A stretch of DNA of 64,000 nt from Paracoccus aminovorans (GTDB taxonomy: Bacteria; Pseudomonadota; Alphaproteobacteria; Rhodobacterales; Rhodobacteraceae). The stretch is taken from positions 62,001-126,000 of the forward strand of contig NZ_LN832562.1 in the NCBI RefSeq assembly GCF_900005615.1. Reading direction: 5' to 3'. Positions 27,556 through 36,487 of the stretch are shown here, in pieces. Made by a program: the position numbers and the translations under genes. Position 1 is the first letter of the stretch; every line of letters begins with the position of its first letter. The notes beneath the pieces are model-generated. The model ran no database searches. It was given only the letters and a program-made list of their open reading frames with translations, and had not been told where the DNA came from.

Positions 27556-27959
27556 AGCACGAGCCGTTCCTTTCCGAACCCGAGGCCGCCGCGCAGGGCG
27601 ACCTGCAGTTGCGGCTGGTGCTGGGCCGGGGCGCCGACGGGCTGCCGGTACTGGCCGAGCCCGTGCCGGGCGCGCTGCTGGTGCTGTCGGACCTGCCGCG
27701 GGCCGCCGCTGGGCTGGTCGCGGTCTGCAGGGACATTCCCGGCCGGACGGTGGTGCTGGGCTATGTCACCGCCGCGCAGGCGGCCCGGGCCGGGCTGGCC
27801 CAGGGCGGCGCCGATGCCGAGGGCTGGGTCAGCATCGGCTGCGGCAAGGCGCAGATCCGCCTGCATCCCGACGGCCGCATGCGGTTGAAGGCGCAGGACA
27901 TCACCATCGATTCCGCCGGGCGCATGGGCCTGCGCGGGGCCTGGATCGACCTGAACTGA
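27552..27959 (+). CDS. DUF6484-like protein of a type VI secretion cargo island
   Basis: A 135-residue protein. The N-terminal two thirds (LRLVLGRGADGLPVLAEPVP; TVVLGYVTAAQAARAG) resembles DUF6484, a small beta-rich domain encoded beside PAAR-like effectors. The C-terminus (QIRLHPDGRMRLKAQDITID, then SAGRMGLRGAWIDLN) looks like the repeat blade at VgrG tips. It probably helps mount the effector on the secretion spike; that role is inferred from context. It lies directly before the DUF2169 gene (9-bp gap). Confidence 0.6.
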   Translation: MKHEPFLSEPEAAAQGDLQLRLVLGRGADGLPVLAEPVPGALLVLSDLPRAAAGLVAVCRDIPGRTVVLGYVTAAQAARAGLAQGGADAEGWVSIGCGKAQIRLHPDGRMRLKAQDITIDSAGRMGLRGAWIDLN

Positions 27960-27968
27960 GGGCCGCAG

Positions 27969-28964
27969 ATGTGGCAGGTTGAAAACCGCAGCCCCTTTCC
28001 GCATTGGGCGGGCTTCCAGCGCGACCATCAAGGCCGCAGCCTGTGGAGCATCGTGCTGAAGGCCAGTTTCGCCATCCGGCCCGATCAGCCCCTGCGCCAT
28101 CTGGTGCCGCAGCCGCCCCTGCTGCAGGCGCCGCTGACCGAGGGCGAGCGGATGGTGGCGGACCGCGACATCTCGCTGCCGCGACCGTTCTGCGACGTGC
28201 TGCTGTCGGGCCATGCCCATCCGCCGGACGGGGCGAGCCCCGACCGGGGCTGGACCGCCAGCCTGCTCATCGGCGACTGGCGCAAGGCGCTGCGCGTGCT
28301 GCCGGCGCGGCAATGGCATCGCGGCCGGCCGCGTCCCGCACCGCAGCCCGGCGCCCCCGTGCCCCTGGACTGGACCGCGACCTGGGGCGGTCCCGAGGTG
28401 GCCGAGAACCCGCTGGGCCGGGGCACGCTCTGGCAAGAGGGGGCCGCGCTGCCGCGCCTCGTCCCCGAGGGTCAGGGCGAAAGCAGCCGGGTGCCGGTCA
28501 GCTTCGCCCCCGTGCCCCATGGCTGGCCGCAGCGCAGCCGGCTGGGCGGCACCTACGACCAGGCGTGGCTGCGCCGCCGCGCGCCCCTGCTGCCGGCCGA
28601 TCTGGACCCGCGCTATTGGCAGGCGGCGCCGCCCGACCAATGGCTGGACCCCGAGGCCCTGTTCGGCGCCCCGGTTGAACTGATCGGCATCGCGCCGCAG
28701 CCGCTGCGCTTCGCGCTGCCCCGGCTGGGGTTCGAGGTGGCGACCCGGTTTCGCGGCCAATGGGTGCAGCATCCGCCGCGCCTGCAGATGCTGACCATCG
28801 ACAGCGACGCCATGCGCCTGTCCATGGTGCTGCAGGCGGCGCTGCCCATCGGCGCCGCGCAATTCGACGTCAAGGTCGAGCGCAGCTTCATCGCCCTGCG
28901 CGAGCTGCAGGGCTTCGCCGTCGCCGCGCCCGACATGCCCGCCTTCGATGCGGCGCAAGGATAG
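27969..28964 (+). CDS. DUF2169 protein, probable T6SS effector adaptor/co-chaperone
   Basis: A 331-residue DUF2169 protein. Family features include the N-terminal NRSPFPHWAGFQRDHQGRSL, a TWGG segment near 138, and the signature TYDQAWLRRRAPLLPADLD at about 195-213. The C-terminal part (FEVATRFRGQWVQHPPRLQM; MVLQAALPI) is beta-rich. DUF2169 proteins are encoded with PAAR effectors, and one serves as co-chaperone for a PAAR nuclease effector in Pseudomonas (the TseT system). The cytoplasmic role here would be loading the effector encoded 9 bp downstream. Confidence 0.82.
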   Translation: MWQVENRSPFPHWAGFQRDHQGRSLWSIVLKASFAIRPDQPLRHLVPQPPLLQAPLTEGERMVADRDISLPRPFCDVLLSGHAHPPDGASPDRGWTASLLIGDWRKALRVLPARQWHRGRPRPAPQPGAPVPLDWTATWGGPEVAENPLGRGTLWQEGAALPRLVPEGQGESSRVPVSFAPVPHGWPQRSRLGGTYDQAWLRRRAPLLPADLDPRYWQAAPPDQWLDPEALFGAPVELIGIAPQPLRFALPRLGFEVATRFRGQWVQHPPRLQMLTIDSDAMRLSMVLQAALPIGAAQFDVKVERSFIALRELQGFAVAAPDMPAFDAAQG

Positions 28965-28973
28965 GGAGGACGC

Positions 28974-30083
28974 ATGGCCCATACCGTTTCGGCCAACGGT
29001 CTGACGATCTCGCACAGGGGCACCGGCGGGCACGAGGTGAACTCGACCCCGGATGTCTGCCGGCTGGCGAACAACGTGCCGGTGCCCTTCTCGATCATCT
29101 CCTTCTCGCGCGACCTGGTGCGCGGGACGCGGACGGTGCTGGCCGACGGCGGCAATACCATCGACTGCCGGGGCTCGGCCCACAGCCGCTGCATCGGCGA
29201 CGAGCCGGGGGTGAACAAGGGCGTGATCTCTGGCACGCAGCTGCATGAAAGCACCTGGATCACCTGGTCGCCCAACGTCCGCGTCGAGGGGCGCAACATC
29301 GCCCGGCTGTCGGACAAGATGTTCATGAACAACCGCAACTGCATCTCGGGCGCCGGCGGGCATTACGAGGTGCCGGCGGCGATCACCGACCCGATCATGC
29401 GCGAATTGTGCAAGGTCTTCTGCGAGGCGCGCGACGAATGGCACCAGTGCAAGCGCTCGGGGCGGACGAACTGCCCGCGCCCCTCGGGGCTGGCCAAGGA
29501 CAAGCTGGAGCGCCAGCTCGCCAACAAGGGCAGCACGCTCAGCCGCGCGCTCGGCAACCGGCTGGGCGCCGCCGAGCGCACCTTCTATTCCACCGCCGAC
29601 AAGATCTTCGAGGGCGCGCGCAAGATCTACGACCGCTCGGGGCTGGAACGGGCGATCAAGCGCCAGGTCGAGAAGCTGATGCAGCGCAAGATCGTGCAGA
29701 AGGGTGCGCAGATGGCCGGCCGCGCCTGGCTGAAGCTGGTGCCGGGGCTGAACGTGCTGTCGACGATCTACGACGTGGTGGATACCGCCATCTCGGTCAA
29801 GGAGGTCTATGACATGATCAAGTCGAGCGACCTGTTGATGGACAAGGCGATCCGCATCCAGCCCGATTTCGCGGTCATGGACCAGGACGGCGCCCTGCAG
29901 GACATCTACGATTTCAAGTTCGACGATCCCGCGACCGGATACCAGGACGACTGGCAATCCGCGCAGCGCCAGCAAGAGGCCTACGGCCAGGCGCTGGGGA
30001 ACGACAAGGTGCCGCAAAAGGTCGACAACCAGACCTGCCAATGCGACAAGGCGGCGGGCGCGCCGCCGGTGGGGATGATCTGA
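28974..30083 (+). CDS. PAAR-like (DUF4150) effector with C-terminal PD-(D/E)XK nuclease domain
   Basis: A 369-residue candidate antibacterial toxin. Residues about 20-125 form a DUF4150 PAAR-like spike-tip domain (VNSTPDVCRLANNVPVPFSI; SRCIGDEPGVNKGVISGT; MFMNNRNC). A charged helical linker covers 165-245, and a hydrophobic stretch lies near 254-272. The tail carries the layout of a restriction-endonuclease fold: PD at 297-298, then D313-x-K315 in IYDFKF, then QxxxY at 333-337 (QQEAYGQ). This resembles the Tox-REase group of polymorphic toxins and the architecture of TseT. It would be injected into rivals and cut DNA. The stop overlaps the next gene's start by one base, as expected of a toxin-immunity pair. 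Nuclease activity is inferred. Confidence 0.78.
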   Translation: MAHTVSANGLTISHRGTGGHEVNSTPDVCRLANNVPVPFSIISFSRDLVRGTRTVLADGGNTIDCRGSAHSRCIGDEPGVNKGVISGTQLHESTWITWSPNVRVEGRNIARLSDKMFMNNRNCISGAGGHYEVPAAITDPIMRELCKVFCEARDEWHQCKRSGRTNCPRPSGLAKDKLERQLANKGSTLSRALGNRLGAAERTFYSTADKIFEGARKIYDRSGLERAIKRQVEKLMQRKIVQKGAQMAGRAWLKLVPGLNVLSTIYDVVDTAISVKEVYDMIKSSDLLMDKAIRIQPDFAVMDQDGALQDIYDFKFDDPATGYQDDWQSAQRQQEAYGQALGNDKVPQKVDNQTCQCDKAAGAPPVGMI

Positions 30084-31012
30084 TGCCCCCCGCGCCGCTG
30101 CAATACAACGAGACCACCTTCGCCCTGCCGGCCTTTCGGATGATGGGCTTCTTCGATCTGCCCGTGGCCGATCCGCGGATGCGGGCGGCGGCGCTGCGGG
30201 TGCTTGACCTGTTCCTGGTCGCCGCCGGTGACCGGCTGGCCTGGTTCATCAAGGCGGGGGGCGGGTCACGCAGGCCTGCGCCGCAGCCGGTCGATGACCG
30301 GACCATCGCCCAGGCGCGGGAATGGCTGGCGCAGGCACCGTTCGAATGGCCCTCGACCCTGCGCTTCAACGGCTGGCTGGACGCGCCCGATGCCATCGTC
30401 GCGCCGCCGCATCTGCGCATCGAGCAGCGCGCCCATCTGGCGCTGATCCAGGTCGAGTTGCCGCCCGACACGCCCGATCCGGTGGGCTTTGCCGATGCCT
30501 TCTGCGCGGCCGTCGCCGGGCTGCCGCTGGTCTGGGGCGTGATGGGCATGGGCCTCTATCTGCCGACGGCCAAGGACAGCCTGGTCTGGATGCTGCCCCG
30601 GGTCACGCCGCGCTTTCGCGCCGCCATCGAGGTGCAGCCCGACCAGGCCGAGCGCGCGCTGCGCCGCCCGGCCGGCGGCGGCGAGGAGGATACCCCTCGC
30701 ATCCCCGACATCGGCTGGCGTTGCCTGATGGGTCCGGACCTTGGCGCGGCGCTGGATCTGTCGGCGCTGGCCGGAACGGCGGGGGTCGAGATTCGTGATC
30801 ATGGCGGCTTTACCGCGATCACCGCCGGCCCGGCGCCGATCTGGGGCGACGTGAACCGGGCCGAGGATATCTCGGTCTATCGCGCCGTGGCCCAATCGCT
30901 GCGGCCGGCGCGCGTCGAGTGGAACTATGTCCGCAACGTGCTGTTCGGCAGCGGCGGCGGCGATGAAAAGATCGACCGGCTGGAAGACTGGTTCACACGT
31001 TACGGGGCATGA
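30083..31012 (+). CDS. DUF3396 family protein, probable cognate immunity protein
   Basis: A 309-residue DUF3396 (type VI immunity family) protein. It has no signal peptide, which fits protection against a toxin acting on cytoplasmic DNA. The family pattern includes ALPAFRMMGFFDLPVADPRM near the start, a central WGVMGMGLYLPTAKDSLVWM, and the C-terminal RLEDWFTRYG that resembles the usual LxxWLxRF ending. The ATG shares a base with the effector's TGA, so the two are translated together. Immunity to the neighbouring nuclease is inferred from family and position. Confidence 0.75.
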   Translation: MPPAPLQYNETTFALPAFRMMGFFDLPVADPRMRAAALRVLDLFLVAAGDRLAWFIKAGGGSRRPAPQPVDDRTIAQAREWLAQAPFEWPSTLRFNGWLDAPDAIVAPPHLRIEQRAHLALIQVELPPDTPDPVGFADAFCAAVAGLPLVWGVMGMGLYLPTAKDSLVWMLPRVTPRFRAAIEVQPDQAERALRRPAGGGEEDTPRIPDIGWRCLMGPDLGAALDLSALAGTAGVEIRDHGGFTAITAGPAPIWGDVNRAEDISVYRAVAQSLRPARVEWNYVRNVLFGSGGGDEKIDRLEDWFTRYGA

Positions 31013-31013
31013 C

Positions 31014-31769
31014 ATGACGGTGCAGAAATATATCGCCAAGCTGACGCTCGGCCCGGTGCCGCAGAACCCCCGGCGGGCGCGGCTGACCCTGCGCTACAGC
31101 GCGGAAAAGGCGGTGAAACTGGACCTGGCCGGCGATGCCGAGACGCTGGCGGACAGCTTTGCTCCGCTGCGCCATCTGGCCGGGCGCGGCTTTCTGGGCG
31201 CGCGCGGGCTTGAGGTTTCGGTCGCAGCAGTCGGCCCAGACCTGATCGAGGTCCTGCTTCAGGCCGATCCGCTGCCGCGCGACCTGCTCGTGGTCGCGCT
31301 GCGGCTGCTCATCGCCGCCAACGACAACGACCCCGGCGATTTCCAGCAATTGCTGGATGCGCTCGACGGCGACCGCGAGGCGGCGCTGGCCATCTATGCC
31401 GGCACCGATTTTGAGACCGAGGTCGCCGGCATCGAGATCACCGCCGAAGGCGAGGGGCCGGCGGCGCCCTTCGACCCGTTCCACCTGGGCGGCGTGCCGG
31501 GTCCGGTCTGGCAGGCCGAGCGGCTGCTGGTTCCCGGATGGGCGGCGTGGATGCCCGATGCCGAGACCGAGGACGCGATCCTGATGCTGTCGGCGCTATG
31601 CGGCTTCCTGCCGCCCGGCACGCCGGCCGAGCACGAGCCGGGGGACGAGGAATATTTCCCCGCGGGCGACGACCTGGCGATCACCTCGATCTCGATCGAG
31701 GCGGCGGCCCTGCACGCCATCCTGGCCTGCCTGGGTCCCGCCCCGGTGCCCGAACCGATCGAGGCCTGA
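31014..31769 (+). CDS. Acidic hypothetical protein in the effector island
   Basis: A 251-residue protein I do not recognise. It is acidic (ITAEGEGPAAPFDPFHLGGV; HEPGDEEYFPAGDDLAI) with a basic N-terminus (MTVQKYIAKLTLGPVPQNPR). It has no signal peptide or membrane helix and is predicted to be mixed alpha/beta. It begins 1 bp after the immunity-gene stop and ends 7 bp before the ketosynthase-like gene, so it is in the same operon. A second immunity protein or an adaptor are the obvious guesses; nothing in the sequence decides. Confidence 0.7.
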   Translation: MTVQKYIAKLTLGPVPQNPRRARLTLRYSAEKAVKLDLAGDAETLADSFAPLRHLAGRGFLGARGLEVSVAAVGPDLIEVLLQADPLPRDLLVVALRLLIAANDNDPGDFQQLLDALDGDREAALAIYAGTDFETEVAGIEITAEGEGPAAPFDPFHLGGVPGPVWQAERLLVPGWAAWMPDAETEDAILMLSALCGFLPPGTPAEHEPGDEEYFPAGDDLAITSISIEAAALHAILACLGPAPVPEPIEA

Positions 31770-31776
31770 ACCGGAC

Positions 31777-32829
31777 ATGCAGATCACGGCGTCCGGCCTG
31801 TCCACGGCTTTCGGCAAAGGCCTGGCCGCGATCATCGCGGCGGCCGAGGAGGACCTGTTGCCGTTGGCCCGCCGGTCGGATTTCATCGGCGCCGACTTCC
31901 GGCCGCAGCTGTGCGCCTTCGCCCCCGGCGCCACGCTGGACGGGGCCAAGGCCCGGATGCGGGCGCTGGTCGCCGAGGCGTTGCAGGATCTGGGCGAGTC
32001 CTTCGCTGCTTTGGGCCGGACCTGGCCGGCGGTGGGGCTGGTGCTGCTGACACCCTGCGGCGATCCGGGGCTGGAGGAAGCGCAGGCGCAGGCCATCGCC
32101 GGGGACATCGTGCAGGAGCTGCGCAACAGCGGCTGGATCCCTCCGGATGGTCCGGTGGTGGCGCTGCGGGGCGACGCCGCGACCGCGGTGCCCGCGCTGC
32201 GGGCCGCGGCCGAACTGACGGCGCAGGGCCGGCCCGTGCTGCTGATCGCGGCGGACAGTTTCTGCTGCCGGCGCCGGCTGAATGCGCTTTGCGACGCGAA
32301 TGGGCTGTTCAGCCGCGACAATCCCTGGGGATTGGTCCCCGGCGAGGCCGCCATCGCCGCGCTGGTCGAGGCGGATGCCGTGCACGCACCCGCCTTGCAG
32401 GTGGCCGCCTTGGCCGAAGCCGAAGAGCCGGTGCCCGCCCAAGCCGAACGCGACAGCGCCTTCACCGGCTTGAGCGATGCGGCGCTGGCGGTGCTGGACC
32501 AGGCCGAGCGCCTGGGGCTTGCCGCGCCGCAGGCGCTTTTCAGCGATTGGAACAACAGCCGCTACCGCGCCTCGGAACTGTCCTATGCTATGGTCAGGAT
32601 GACCGGCCTTCTGGCGCAGGAGGGGATCGAGCCGATCCATCCGGCGCAAAGATTCGGCCATGTCGGTGCCGGCTGGCTGGCCACCGCCTGCGCCACCGCG
32701 CGCGAAGCGTCGGCCAAGGGCGCGGCCGGTCCCGCGCTGGTGCTGTGCGGCAACGAACGCGACGGCGGCCGCGGCGCCTTCATCCTGCAGTGGCCCGCTG
32801 CCGCCGAGGTCCTGCCCTTTCCGGGCTGA
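31777..32829 (+). CDS. Ketosynthase/thiolase-fold-like protein lacking the active-site cysteine
   Basis: A 350-residue protein with the outline of a beta-ketoacyl-synthase fold: AAELTAQGRPVLLIAADSF (residues 145-162) aligns with the helix-strand after the nucleophile elbow, GLVPGEAAIAALVE (185-198) with the GEGA motif, FGHVGAGW (His295) with the GHTxGAAG motif, and the GGRGAFIL end with the final FGxGG loop. The nucleophilic cysteine is missing: its place reads ALRGDAATAV (129-138). It is therefore unlikely to condense acyl groups. Related thiolase-like genes do occur in type VI cargo islands, with unknown roles. It is the last gene of the operon. Confidence 0.6.
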   Translation: MQITASGLSTAFGKGLAAIIAAAEEDLLPLARRSDFIGADFRPQLCAFAPGATLDGAKARMRALVAEALQDLGESFAALGRTWPAVGLVLLTPCGDPGLEEAQAQAIAGDIVQELRNSGWIPPDGPVVALRGDAATAVPALRAAAELTAQGRPVLLIAADSFCCRRRLNALCDANGLFSRDNPWGLVPGEAAIAALVEADAVHAPALQVAALAEAEEPVPAQAERDSAFTGLSDAALAVLDQAERLGLAAPQALFSDWNNSRYRASELSYAMVRMTGLLAQEGIEPIHPAQRFGHVGAGWLATACATAREASAKGAAGPALVLCGNERDGGRGAFILQWPAAAEVLPFPG

Positions 32830-33014
32830 TTCCGCGCCGGAGGCGGCAATGCAGGGGCGACGAATCGCCTCCGGGATTCCGGAACCGTTACCCTGTATCG
32901 AATGAACTGCTGCAGATGCGGAGGTCGGGAAGGACGGGCAGGGAACACCGTGCTTTTCGTCCGCCTGACGCTCTCGACCGGGGAATCGGCGCGGCTGTTG
33001 TGCTGGCTGGTTAA

Positions 33015-33050
33015 GGCCCCTCGATCCGGTGCTTCTCTGGATCGAGGGCC
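33015..33050. terminator. Hairpin closing the effector island
   Basis: A 12-bp stem with one bulged base (GGCC-C-CTCGATCC ... GGATCGAGGGCC) and an 11-nt loop, in the gap between the island (plus) and the minus-strand small gene. No T-run on the plus side; on the minus side TTAA follows. A bidirectional end is plausible. Confidence 0.5.
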
Positions 33051-33085
33051 TCGCCCTTCGGCTTGTCTGCGGTGCGGCGTGCGCG

Positions 33086-33262
33086 CTAGCCCAGCCAGAG
33101 GTCGCGCAGCAAAGCCTCGGCAAGATGATCGACCTGCCAGGCGTCGATGCGGGCCAGCCGTTCCTGTCCCTCATAGACCACCCGAAGCCGGTCGCCCGTC
33201 ACCTCGTATTCGCCCGAAACCAGCGCGCCGTTGCGGCCCGTGATCGTGACCGTGCCTTTCAT
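33086..33262 (-). CDS. Small hypothetical protein, 58 residues
   Basis: A 58-residue acidic-basic mixed protein: MKGTVTITGRNGALVSGEYE, VTGDRLRVVYEGQERLARID, AWQVDHLAEALLRDLWLG. It looks like a small beta-sheet followed by a C-terminal helix. The ATG has an AGGAGA site nine bases upstream, which is why I start here rather than at the longer frame's ATG at 33355. Function unknown. It stands alone between the effector island and the cys operon, each separated by a hairpin. Confidence 0.65.
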   Translation of the reverse strand: MKGTVTITGRNGALVSGEYEVTGDRLRVVYEGQERLARIDAWQVDHLAEALLRDLWLG

Positions 33263-33357
33263 TTGGTCATCTCCTGCTGTTCTTTCGCCCAGCCTGCCTT
33301 GCACATGGGCGGAACAACAATACCACTTTCGGACAGTGTTGCCGAAAGGACGCATGG

Positions 33358-33390
33358 AAAGGGCGGAGCCGTTGCCGACCCCGCCCTTTT
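33358..33390 (-). terminator. Terminator of the cysD-cysNC operon
   Basis: A 9-bp stem (AAAGGGCGG ... CCGCCCTTT) with a 14-nt loop, 38 bp beyond the cysNC stop. Read on the minus strand it ends in TTT, and read on the plus strand in TTTT, so it can work in both directions. Confidence 0.75.
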
Positions 33391-33427
33391 GCCTGGCTTA
33401 TTATTCAATTCCGCGGGGTTGGCCGCG

Positions 33428-35350
33428 TCAGCTCATGCGGGTCAACACATGCTGCACGATGCGTTCGGCGGCATCCTCGGGCGTCAGATCGACGGTATTG
33501 ACCGTGATCTCGGCGTTCTCGGGCAGTTCATAGGGGCTGTCGATGCCGGTGAAGTTCTTCAGCTGGCCCGAACGCGCCTTCTTGTAGAGCCCTTTGACGT
33601 CGCGCGATTCGGCGACCGCCAGCGGCGTGTCGACAAAGACCTCGACGAACTCGCCCGGCGCCATCAGGTCGCGCACCATCTGCCGTTCCGAGCGGAAGGG
33701 CGAGATGAAGGCGGTCAGCACGATCAGCCCGGCGTCGGTCATCAGCTTGGCGACCTCGCCCACGCGGCGGATGTTTTCCACCCGGTCGGCATCGGTGAAG
33801 CCCAGGTCGCGGTTCAGCCCGTGGCGGATGTTGTCGCCGTCCAGCAGGAAGGTGTGCTTGCCGAGCGCATGCAGCTTCTTCTCGACGATATTGGCGATGG
33901 TCGACTTGCCCGAACCCGACAGGCCGGTGAACCAGACCACGGCGGGCTTCTGGTTCTTCAGGCTGGCATGGGCCTCGCGGTCGACATCCAGCGCCTGCCA
34001 ATGCACGTTCTGCGAGCGGCGCAGCGCGAAATGGATCATGCCGGCCGCGACCGTGGCATTCGACATCCGGTCGATCAGGATGAAGCCGCCCAGGTCGGGG
34101 TTGGTGGCGTAGGCCTCGAAGGGGATCGGCCGGTCGGTCGAGATGTTCACCACGCCGATCGCGTTCAGGCCCAGCGTCTTGCTGGCCAGATGTTCCAGCG
34201 TGTTGACGTTCACCTCATACTTGGGCTCGGTGACGGTCGCGGTCACGGTCTGGGTGCCGATCTTCAGGATATAGGGCCGGCCCGGCAGCATCTCCTGCTC
34301 GGCCATCCACACCAGCGTCGCCTCGAACTGGTCGGCCACTTCGCAGGGCGCGTCCGTCTGAGCGATCACGTCGCCGCGCGAGCAGTCGATCTCATCGGCG
34401 AAGGTGATGGTGACGGATTGCCCGGCCACCGCCTGGTCCAGATCGCCGTCGAAGGTGACGATGGACTTGACCGTCGTGGTCTTGCCCGAGGGCAGCACCC
34501 GGATCGCGTCGCCCGGCGCGACCTGTCCGGCGCCGATCTGGCCGGCGAAGCCGCGGAAGTCCAGGTTCGGCCGGTTGACCCATTGCACCGCCATGCGGAA
34601 GGGCTGTTCCTGCATGCGGGCATCGTTGACCGGCGCCTCTTCCAGGTGGCCCAGCAGGGTCGGGCCCTGGTACCAGGGCATCGCGGCGCTTTTGGTGACG
34701 ATGTTGTCGCCCTTGAGCCCCGAGATCGGGATCGGCAGGAAGCTGTCCATGCCGATCTGCTTGGCGAAATGGCTGTAATCGCTGACGATCTCGTAGAAGC
34801 GCTCGGCCGAGTAATCGACCAGATCCATCTTGTTCACCGCCAGCACCACGTTCTTGATGCCGAGCAGGTTCACCAGATAGCTGTGGCGCCGGGTCTGGGT
34901 CAGCACGCCTTGGCGCGCGTCGATCAGGATCACCGCCAGATCGGCGGTCGAGGCGCCGGTGACCATGTTGCGGGTATATTGCTCGTGGCCGGGAGTGTCG
35001 GCGACGATGAACTTGCGCTTGTCGGTGGCAAAGAAGCGATAGGCCACGTCGATGGTGATGCCCTGTTCGCGCTCCGCGGCCAGCCCGTCGACCAGCAGGG
35101 CAAAGTCGATCTCGCCGCCCTGGGTGCCGACCGATCTGCTGTCGTTTTCAAGGCTTGCCAGCTGATCCTCGAAGATCATCTTGCTGTCGTACAAGAGCCG
35201 GCCGATCAGCGTCGACTTGCCGTCGTCGACCGAGCCGCAGGTGATGAAGCGCAGCATGGTCTTGTGCTGGTGCTTCAGCAGATAGGCGTCGATATCCTCG
35301 GCGATCAGCGCTTCGGTGACATAGACGGGGTCTTTGTTCTCAAGGTTCAT
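33428..35350 (-). CDS. cysNC: Bifunctional sulfate adenylyltransferase large subunit / APS kinase (CysN-CysC fusion)
   Basis: A 640-residue fusion. The N-terminal part is an EF-Tu-like GTPase that drives sulfate adenylylation with CysD: Walker [10 protein letters not shown], switch [12 protein letters not shown], and NKMD. From about residue 460 an adenylylsulfate kinase follows, with its own Walker A ([20 protein letters not shown]) and the [18 protein letters not shown] motif; it phosphorylates APS to PAPS. The ending [19 protein letters not shown] is typical of the kinase. Its ATG shares a base with the cysD stop (TGATG). The fusion type is common in alphaproteobacteria. Confidence 0.95.
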   Translation of the reverse strand: MNLENKDPVYVTEALIAEDIDAYLLKHQHKTMLRFITCGSVDDGKSTLIGRLLYDSKMIFEDQLASLENDSRSVGTQGGEIDFALLVDGLAAEREQGITIDVAYRFFATDKRKFIVADTPGHEQYTRNMVTGASTADLAVILIDARQGVLTQTRRHSYLVNLLGIKNVVLAVNKMDLVDYSAERFYEIVSDYSHFAKQIGMDSFLPIPISGLKGDNIVTKSAAMPWYQGPTLLGHLEEAPVNDARMQEQPFRMAVQWVNRPNLDFRGFAGQIGAGQVAPGDAIRVLPSGKTTTVKSIVTFDGDLDQAVAGQSVTITFADEIDCSRGDVIAQTDAPCEVADQFEATLVWMAEQEMLPGRPYILKIGTQTVTATVTEPKYEVNVNTLEHLASKTLGLNAIGVVNISTDRPIPFEAYATNPDLGGFILIDRMSNATVAAGMIHFALRRSQNVHWQALDVDREAHASLKNQKPAVVWFTGLSGSGKSTIANIVEKKLHALGKHTFLLDGDNIRHGLNRDLGFTDADRVENIRRVGEVAKLMTDAGLIVLTAFISPFRSERQMVRDLMAPGEFVEVFVDTPLAVAESRDVKGLYKKARSGQLKNFTGIDSPYELPENAEITVNTVDLTPEDAAERIVQHVLTRMS

Positions 35351-36282
35351 CAGAAATACCCCTCTTGTTTCTTCTTCTCCATCGAGGCGGACTGGTCGTG
35401 GTCGATGGCGCGGCCCTGACGCTCCGAGGTCGTGGTCAGCAGCATCTCCTGGATGACCTCGGGCAGGGTCCTGGCCTCGGATTCCACGGCGCCGGTCAGC
35501 GGATAGCAGCCCAGCGTGCGGAAGCGCACCGATCTCATCATCGGCTGTTCGCCGTCGCGCAGGCGGAAGCGTTCGTCGTCGACCATGATCAGCAGCCCGT
35601 CGCGTTCCACGACCGGGCGCGGCTCGCTGAAATACAGCGGCACGATGTCGATGCCTTCCAGGTGGATATATTGCCAGATGTCGAGCTCGGTCCAGTTCGA
35701 CAGCGGGAACACCCGGATCGATTCGCCCTTGCCCTTGCGGGTGTTGTAGAGCTTCCACAACTCGGGGCGCTGGTTCTTGGGATCCCAGCGGTGGTTGGCC
35801 GAGCGGAACGAGAACACACGCTCCTTGGCGCGGGATTTCTCCTCGTCGCGCCGCGCGCCGCCGAAGGCCACGTCGAAATTGAACTGGGTCAGGGCCTGTT
35901 TCAGCCCGTCCGTCTTCCACATGTCGGTGTGCAGGCTGCCGTGGTCGAAGGGATTGATGCCCTTTTCCATCGCCTCGGGGTTGTGGTGGACAATCAGTTC
36001 CATGCCCGCCTCGGCCGCGGCGCGGTCGCGCAGCTCGTACATGGCGCGGAACTTCCAGGTCGTGTCCACATGCAAGAGCGGGAAGGGCGGCGGTGCCGGG
36101 TAGAAGGCCTTTTTCGCCAGATGCAGCATGCAGGCCGAGTCCTTGCCCACCGAATAGAGCATCACCGGATTGTCGGCGGTGGCGACCACCTCGCGCATGA
36201 TCTGGATGCTCTCGGCCTCAAGCCTTTGAAGATGGGTCAGCGTGGCCGCCTGACCCAGGGTTTCTGTCTCGGTGCTGCTCAT
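35350..36282 (-). CDS. cysD: Sulfate adenylyltransferase small subunit CysD
   Basis: A 310-residue member of the PAPS-reductase-like adenotransferase family. It forms APS from sulfate and ATP, powered by CysN GTP hydrolysis. Key segments are the PP-loop-type [18 protein letters not shown] (about residues 43-60), [40 protein letters not shown] and [20 protein letters not shown]. The length is standard. It leads the two-gene operon. No cysH, cysI or sulfate permease lies nearby, so the pathway's other genes must be elsewhere. Confidence 0.96.
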   Translation of the reverse strand: MSSTETETLGQAATLTHLQRLEAESIQIMREVVATADNPVMLYSVGKDSACMLHLAKKAFYPAPPPFPLLHVDTTWKFRAMYELRDRAAAEAGMELIVHHNPEAMEKGINPFDHGSLHTDMWKTDGLKQALTQFNFDVAFGGARRDEEKSRAKERVFSFRSANHRWDPKNQRPELWKLYNTRKGKGESIRVFPLSNWTELDIWQYIHLEGIDIVPLYFSEPRPVVERDGLLIMVDDERFRLRDGEQPMMRSVRFRTLGCYPLTGAVESEARTLPEVIQEMLLTTTSERQGRAIDHDQSASMEKKKQEGYF

Positions 36283-36487
36283 GTGGATGGCCCCTGTTCA
36301 ACGATGCGCCGTCCTTTGCCAGATTTTCCGGACAATACCAAGACCACCAGAGCGGGAATCCGCCTTCCTCCGCCGGTGGCGCACGGGGATGTGCATCGCG
36401 CCGGCCGTCAAGGACGCCGCCGCGGCGCAAGGGCCGACAAGCGCGTGCTCGGAAATATTCGTTTGCGTTCGCTTTGTCGGGGCCGGG

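Noticed and set aside
30081..30085. Effector and DUF3396 gene as a single fusion through frameshift
   Set aside because: The stop/start overlap (TGATG) is clean and both proteins have complete family ends.
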